DNA of 64,000 nt from Cryptomeria japonica (Eukaryota; Streptophyta; Pinopsida; Cupressales; Cupressaceae): contig NC_081408.1 in assembly GCF_030272615.1 (NCBI RefSeq), positions 610,395,673 through 610,459,672 on the forward strand, in the 5' to 3' direction. Positions 60,401 through 64,000 of this stretch are shown piece by piece. The position numbers and the translations under genes were made by a program. The number at the start of each line of letters is the position of its first letter. Within the stretch, counting starts at the first letter, position 1. The notes beneath the pieces were generated by a model that saw only the letters and a list, made by a program, of their open reading frames with translations, made no database searches and was not told the origin of the DNA.

Positions 60401-62898
60401 GAGAGCATCCATACAACAGGGTTTACTTTAGCCAACTTGCAATAGGAGTCCTAAAATATGGCCTCGATATGTACATCAAGGCCTTATCAACAGTATATCT
60501 GGAACTGATCCATGCTGTTGTAGTATTCAGGAACATTTTTGATACCCAAATATGGATACTGTAGGAGTAATAGAGAGTATCTAGTAAATTAGGCTCAGAG
60601 TTCAACCATGAGCACTTCATCAAAGTTTGTTTAGAGCTTGTGTGTTTTGACAATCTTTTAAGTTTTATTAGTATTTCCGGTATATTTAAAAATATAAGTT
60701 TAGTAATCTTCAATCCTCACTTCATTAACTGGCCATATTGTTCTTCTCTTAGGATTTATATATATGTTGATTGTTTTGGAAGAGATACATAATTTTTTGT
60801 TGTTTGTTGTTTTAGAATTCAACATAAGCAATGATAGATTTAATTATTCACAGTTGTGTAGACTTGGTTTAGCTGGAAATAGGCTGGAGGAACTCCCCGC
60901 ATCTATAGGAGAGCTGAAGCAGCTTAGAGGCCTTTGTTTTGACAATCTCTTAAGTTTTATTAGTATCTCCGGTATATTTAAAAATATAAGTTTAGTAATC
61001 TTCAACCCTCACTTCACTAACTGGCCATATTGTTCTTCTCTTAGTATTTATATATATGTTGATTGTTTTGGAAGACATACATAATTTTTTGTTGTTTGTT
61101 GTTTTAGAATTCAACATAAGCAATGATAGATTTAATTATTCACAGTTGTGTAGACTTGGTTTAGCTGGAAATAGGCTGGAGGAACTCCCCGCATCTATAG
61201 GAGAGCTGAAGCAGCTTAGAGGCCTTTGGGTGCATGGAAATATTCTGAAGTATCTTCCTGAGGAGGTGAGTTCTGATTTCTAAATGTTTTGATGATTGTT
61301 AGCAATACATTAGATATGGACCATTGTTATTATCTTATCGTGGTTTATTAAATTGTGATCATGATGTGATTAATTTGTAAGAGTTGGGCACAATACTTAT
61401 CACCCAGTAATGGAAACGATTACTCATTGTATTTGGATTAAATATTTTAAAGTATCTTGAGGAGATGAGTTCTGGTTTCTAAAGGTTTTGATGATTGTTA
61501 GCAATACATTAGATATGGAGCATTGTTATGATCTTATTATGGTTTATTACATTGTGATCATGATGTGATTAACTTGTAAGTTGGGTGCAATACTTATTAC
61601 CCAGTAATGGAAACGATTTACTCAATTGTATTTTTATTACATCAAACTTTTTGAGTTTGTTTGGTGTTTTGAATTTGTAAGACTCAATGTTCGAAGGCGA
61701 TTATGAGCAAACTTTGTGACATTAATTAATTTGTATTTAAGGATATTTTGTTCTCTTGGAGAGTTTATTGTTTTTAATGAATAAGTGACTTATTGAATTG
61801 TTGTCTCTTTTTCATCTTACTCTTCAATTTTCGACGAGAGAATCAATTCTAATTTCATATATGTAATTGTTGCTTTGCTTATCAATTACTTATACTGTTT
61901 GAAAACCAACATGAGGAACTATATTCGAAGTCTCTCCTTGTTGACAAATTCTATTTTATGTATCAGATTGGTGATCTTCCTCAATTACGCATTCTAGCTC
62001 TCGCAGGGAACAAGCTTAAGAGCCTTCCAAATGCAGTAATGGAACTTTCTAATCTGCAGGTAGAATTACTGTTTTACATTTTAAAGTTTTGACAACAAAT
62101 GAACTGGAAGTTCAGACTCTGATCAATATAATATTTGTTCTGTCTGTTCATTTATTAATAAATGGTGAACCGTTTGCAGGTTCTTTCAGTTTGTGGAAAT
62201 TGCTTGGAGAAAATTCCTCTAGGTACTATGCATTATGCTCTTATTTCTAGTGATAACAGTTCTATTTACTGTTTTTCCTTCCTGATATGTGAACAGCGAA
62301 CAAGTGCTGCATATGAAACAACTAGAGTTGACTGAGAAAATGCTTTAAATTTCAAAGTAACTTATCTTTGCCTTGTCTGGTTTTGTTATTACTGGAGTAC
62401 AAGAGAATGGTTGAATATGTTTAGAACTTCAAATTCTAGAGGGGTAATAATGAAATATTATACACTTAATCTAGCTTTATTAAGGGAATTTGGAATGTAT
62501 TGAAATCAATCCATAAATCCATTCTTTTAGGTAATTTTGAAACTCTGCCTGCAAAAAAGAATTTACGATTGAAATTGATATCTGCAGATATATTCTAATC
62601 ATAGGTCCAAATTTTACTATGCTTGTGGGAGAACTGCACTTTGAACAAAGCCGGAGGGATGAAAATGATGACATTATGAGATCTTCCTTTTGAGATCAGC
62701 TACAATCATAATTATCAATCTTTATAAATTTTTCACAAAATTACAAACTCATGGTTTTCTTTTCCATAGAAGTTACCAACAGACTTCCCTTCACAAAACG
62801 GGGGATCAACTGCTTCTTCAATTTGTGCTCTGGAAGGTCAAATAGCAAGAGCTGCTACTGCTGCTAAAGACTCGGTCAAATCAGTTACCATGAATTAA
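56910..62898 (+). CDS. Leucine-rich-repeat protein gene with probable plastid transit peptide, about 8 exons
   Basis: Exons joined by GT..AG with matching phase: 56910-57090, 57182-57241, 57684-57710, 58631-58740, 61146-61265, 61967-62059, 62180-62222, and a last exon from 62770. The first 60 residues have no Asp or Glu and many Ser, Lys, Arg, which suits a chloroplast transit peptide. The mature part starts VIDARIAAAKCTGRLDLSEC. Typical repeats follow: LDLEDLSLSGNNISIIP, LCRLGLAGNRLEELPASI, LRILALAGNKLKSLPNAV, VLSVCGNCLEKIP. Such repeats are protein-binding. Only about four to five repeats are present and the last exon join is unclear: continuing the phase gives a Cys-rich tail to 62867, while another frame gives LEGQIARAATAAKDSVKS to a stop at 62898. 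An exon may be missing, so this may be a truncated gene or a pseudogene. Confidence 0.65.
57452..57491. repeat. (CT)n microsatellite in intron 2 of the LRR gene
   Basis: About 40 bp of CT dinucleotides. A minus-strand ORF rich in ER repeats here is a product of this run only. Confidence 0.95.
59640..60640. repeat. Tandem-duplicated blocks in the large LRR intron
   Basis: AATTTATGCAACATGACTAG recurs at 59648 and 59902 (one base different), about 254 bp apart. TTACTATTTGGAAATTTGAA at 60111 recurs at 60372, 261 bp apart. All blocks share GTTTACTTTAGCCAACTTGC- and AGGAGTCCTAAATATG-like stretches, so this is one family of units about 255-260 bp long in four copies. Confidence 0.8.
60645..61228 (+). 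repeat. 292-bp tandem duplication covering the 5' half of LRR exon 5
   Basis: Copy 1 is 60645-60936 and copy 2 is 60937-61228. They differ at about six positions, all in the intronic part; the exon part (60854-60936 against 61146-61228) is identical. The duplication ends inside the exon at CCTTTG, so copy 1 has an intact acceptor but no 3' half of the exon and no donor. Confidence 0.9.
61240..61640 (+). repeat. About 199-bp tandem duplication covering the 3' end of LRR exon 5
   Basis: AAGTATCTT..GAGGA.TGAGTTCTG occurs at about 61247 and again at 61450. TTTTGATGATTGTTAGCAATAC, TGTGATCATGATGTGATTAA and CCCAGTAATGGAAACGATT recur about 190-200 bp apart. In the second copy the exon end is damaged (three bases lost and the GGTGAG donor changed to GATGAG). 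Confidence 0.85.
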
Positions 62899-63500
62899 TA
62901 GAAGCCCAATCGAAGAAGGCAGTCAATATAAGCATTAGAGTTTGATTGACTTCTGTAGGAATTTAAATTGTGTAGCTCAACCTCTACAAAGAACTTATAG
63001 TTGCTAAAGGATTTGACAAACCAATTTACACAAATCAATGTTTGACTATGAGCATTTATTGTTTACTTAAAAGTTAAATGTTTTTAGTGATTACATTGTT
63101 CATCATTAGTATAGTGATGCTATACTGTAGGACAAATGGGAAATTTCGGTTGAGGGATAAGACTTCACCTTATGGGTAAGGAGGAGCTCAATATGTGGGA
63201 CCATGCAATGTCCTGTTTCAGATTTAGAATATTTATAAACTCTACAACTGTTTTATATTTTAAATTTCTATGCAATATTAAGAATTTCAGACAACCATAA
63301 ACATATTGAATAGTAGCAATTATATATTAAATTATTAATATTAACATAGAAACCCTTAGTTACATCCTATTCTGGCAGCAAACTATATCTTATTAAATAC
63401 TAGTGCAACAACAAATTAAAGGAATACCTGTACAATATCAAATGATGATCAGGGATCAAACTCACACATTGCATTGTAGCTATCAACTATATGGTGTTAA
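62899..63500. other. 3' flank of the LRR gene
   Basis: Probable 3' UTR at first, then AT-rich DNA. No ORF or element was recognised. Confidence 0.4.
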
Positions 63501-63519
63501 TGCATGATAGCTTCGGTAA

Positions 63520-63570
63520 GATAAATGATTGAATGAGAGATAAATGAAGTCTCTCATTCAATCATTTATC
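63520..63570. repeat. Perfect inverted repeat, 21-bp arms, 9-nt loop
   Basis: Arms at 63520-63540 (starting GATAAATGATTGAATGAG) and 63550-63570 (ending TCAATCATTTATC) are exact reverse complements; the loop is TAAATGAAG. A transcript would form a stable hairpin. Outside the arms pairing stops at once. Confidence 0.9.
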
Positions 63571-63784
63571 ATATCGATAATTATGATGAAAACCTTCAAG
63601 CAATTAATTCTTCATTTGATAGCCATTTTACATTTGCATATAATTAACCTATTCGGTTCGATCAAATGCTTAACATCGATTATCATACTATATCATTGTT
63701 TATGTTCATCGATTACTAAATCATGCTAATGCATTCCGATTTGTATTGATTAACATAATTGATAATAAACAAATGATTAATAGA

Positions 63785-63990
63785 ACACTGATTGATATCG
63801 GGTTATATGTGCACTGATTAATATCGGGTGGCATGATAAAGTTACACTGATAGTTATCGGTTGTTAAGCATACGCCGATAGTTATCGGCTGTTAAGGTTA
63901 AGCATACGCCGATAGTTATCGGCTGTTAAGGTTATGCATACACCGATAGTCATCGGTTGTTAAAGTATAAACATATACCGATTGGCATTG
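63785..63990. repeat. Array of short palindromic units near the window edge
   Basis: At least six units carry a dyad of the form CCGATAGTTATCGG or a degraded version (ACTGATTGATATCGGG, CACTGATAGTTATCGGTT, ACACCGATAGTCATCGGTTG). They are about 28-40 bp apart, with TGTTAAGGTTAAGCATACG as linker in the best copies. The array continues to the window edge. Confidence 0.85.
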
Positions 63991-64000
63991 GTAATTAATA

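Noticed and set aside
60764-61084. A 106-codon ORF covering the first copy of the LRR exon
   Set aside because: It joins intron sequence to the partial duplicate exon and runs into the next intron copy; it is not a separate gene.
63785-63990. CRISPR array or tRNA cluster at the right edge
   Set aside because: Palindromic units are too short and variable, linkers are themselves repeated, and no tRNA arms fit.

Overview
This window looks like a stretch of a large, repeat-rich plant nuclear genome. It is AT-rich, has spliceosomal introns with GT..AG borders, and is packed with nested LTR and non-LTR retrotransposons. The element types (gypsy, copia, and plant LINEs of the DUF4283 + endonuclease + RT + RNase H kind) and the large decayed nests would suit a gymnosperm such as a conifer, but I cannot fix the species. 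No organelle, bacterial or CRISPR features were seen.

Only two host genes are supported. One is an intronless UDP-glycosyltransferase at 16893-18464 (+), with a complete 44-residue PSPG box. The other is a multi-exon leucine-rich-repeat gene at 56910-62898 (+) with a likely plastid transit peptide. Both sit in locally rearranged DNA. The sequence just upstream of the glycosyltransferase exists twice, and the older copy is split by a LINE. The LRR gene has a duplicated leader, tandem-duplicated intron blocks, and one exon flanked on each side by a broken partial copy of itself.

Layout: 1-5810 is the 5' part of a gypsy element on the minus strand (gag, long leader, primer site, LTR). 5811-8455 is non-coding and holds a SINE-like unit and copy A of the glycosyltransferase upstream region. 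8455-15290 is a near full-length LINE (+) with a third ORF after RNase H. 15290-16892 is the rest of copy A, then copy B. 16893-18464 is the UGT. 18465-20886 is AT-rich spacer with telomere-like DNA. 20887-28977 is an old LINE (-), split by an 806-bp solo LTR and by a 1070-bp 5'-truncated element carrying an intact 283-aa ORF. 29800-32020 is a copia relic (-). 33917-34537 is an unknown acidic ORF relic. 34980-37698 is a transposase-like relic interrupted by a 1287-bp retroelement in which a LINE-type ORF1 runs directly into the 3' end. 37699-49973 is a non-coding copia-like element (-) holding a 10.2-kb nested LTR element at 38081-48292, which lacks visible RT but has a decayed 657-codon ORF. 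49974-51445 is unassigned repeat DNA. 51446-53711 is a LINE 5' fragment (-). 54081-54246 is a tRNA-like SINE with a perfect 18-bp target duplication. 54449-56075 is a LINE 3' fragment (-). The LRR gene follows, then a perfect hairpin and an array of palindromic repeats at the right edge.

The most unusual themes are the extra ORFs at the 3' ends of three separate LINE-like elements, the ORF1-only retroelement, the transposase-like relic of unclear class, and the RT-less LTR element with a long ORF. No domain search could be run, so all family names rest on motifs read by eye.
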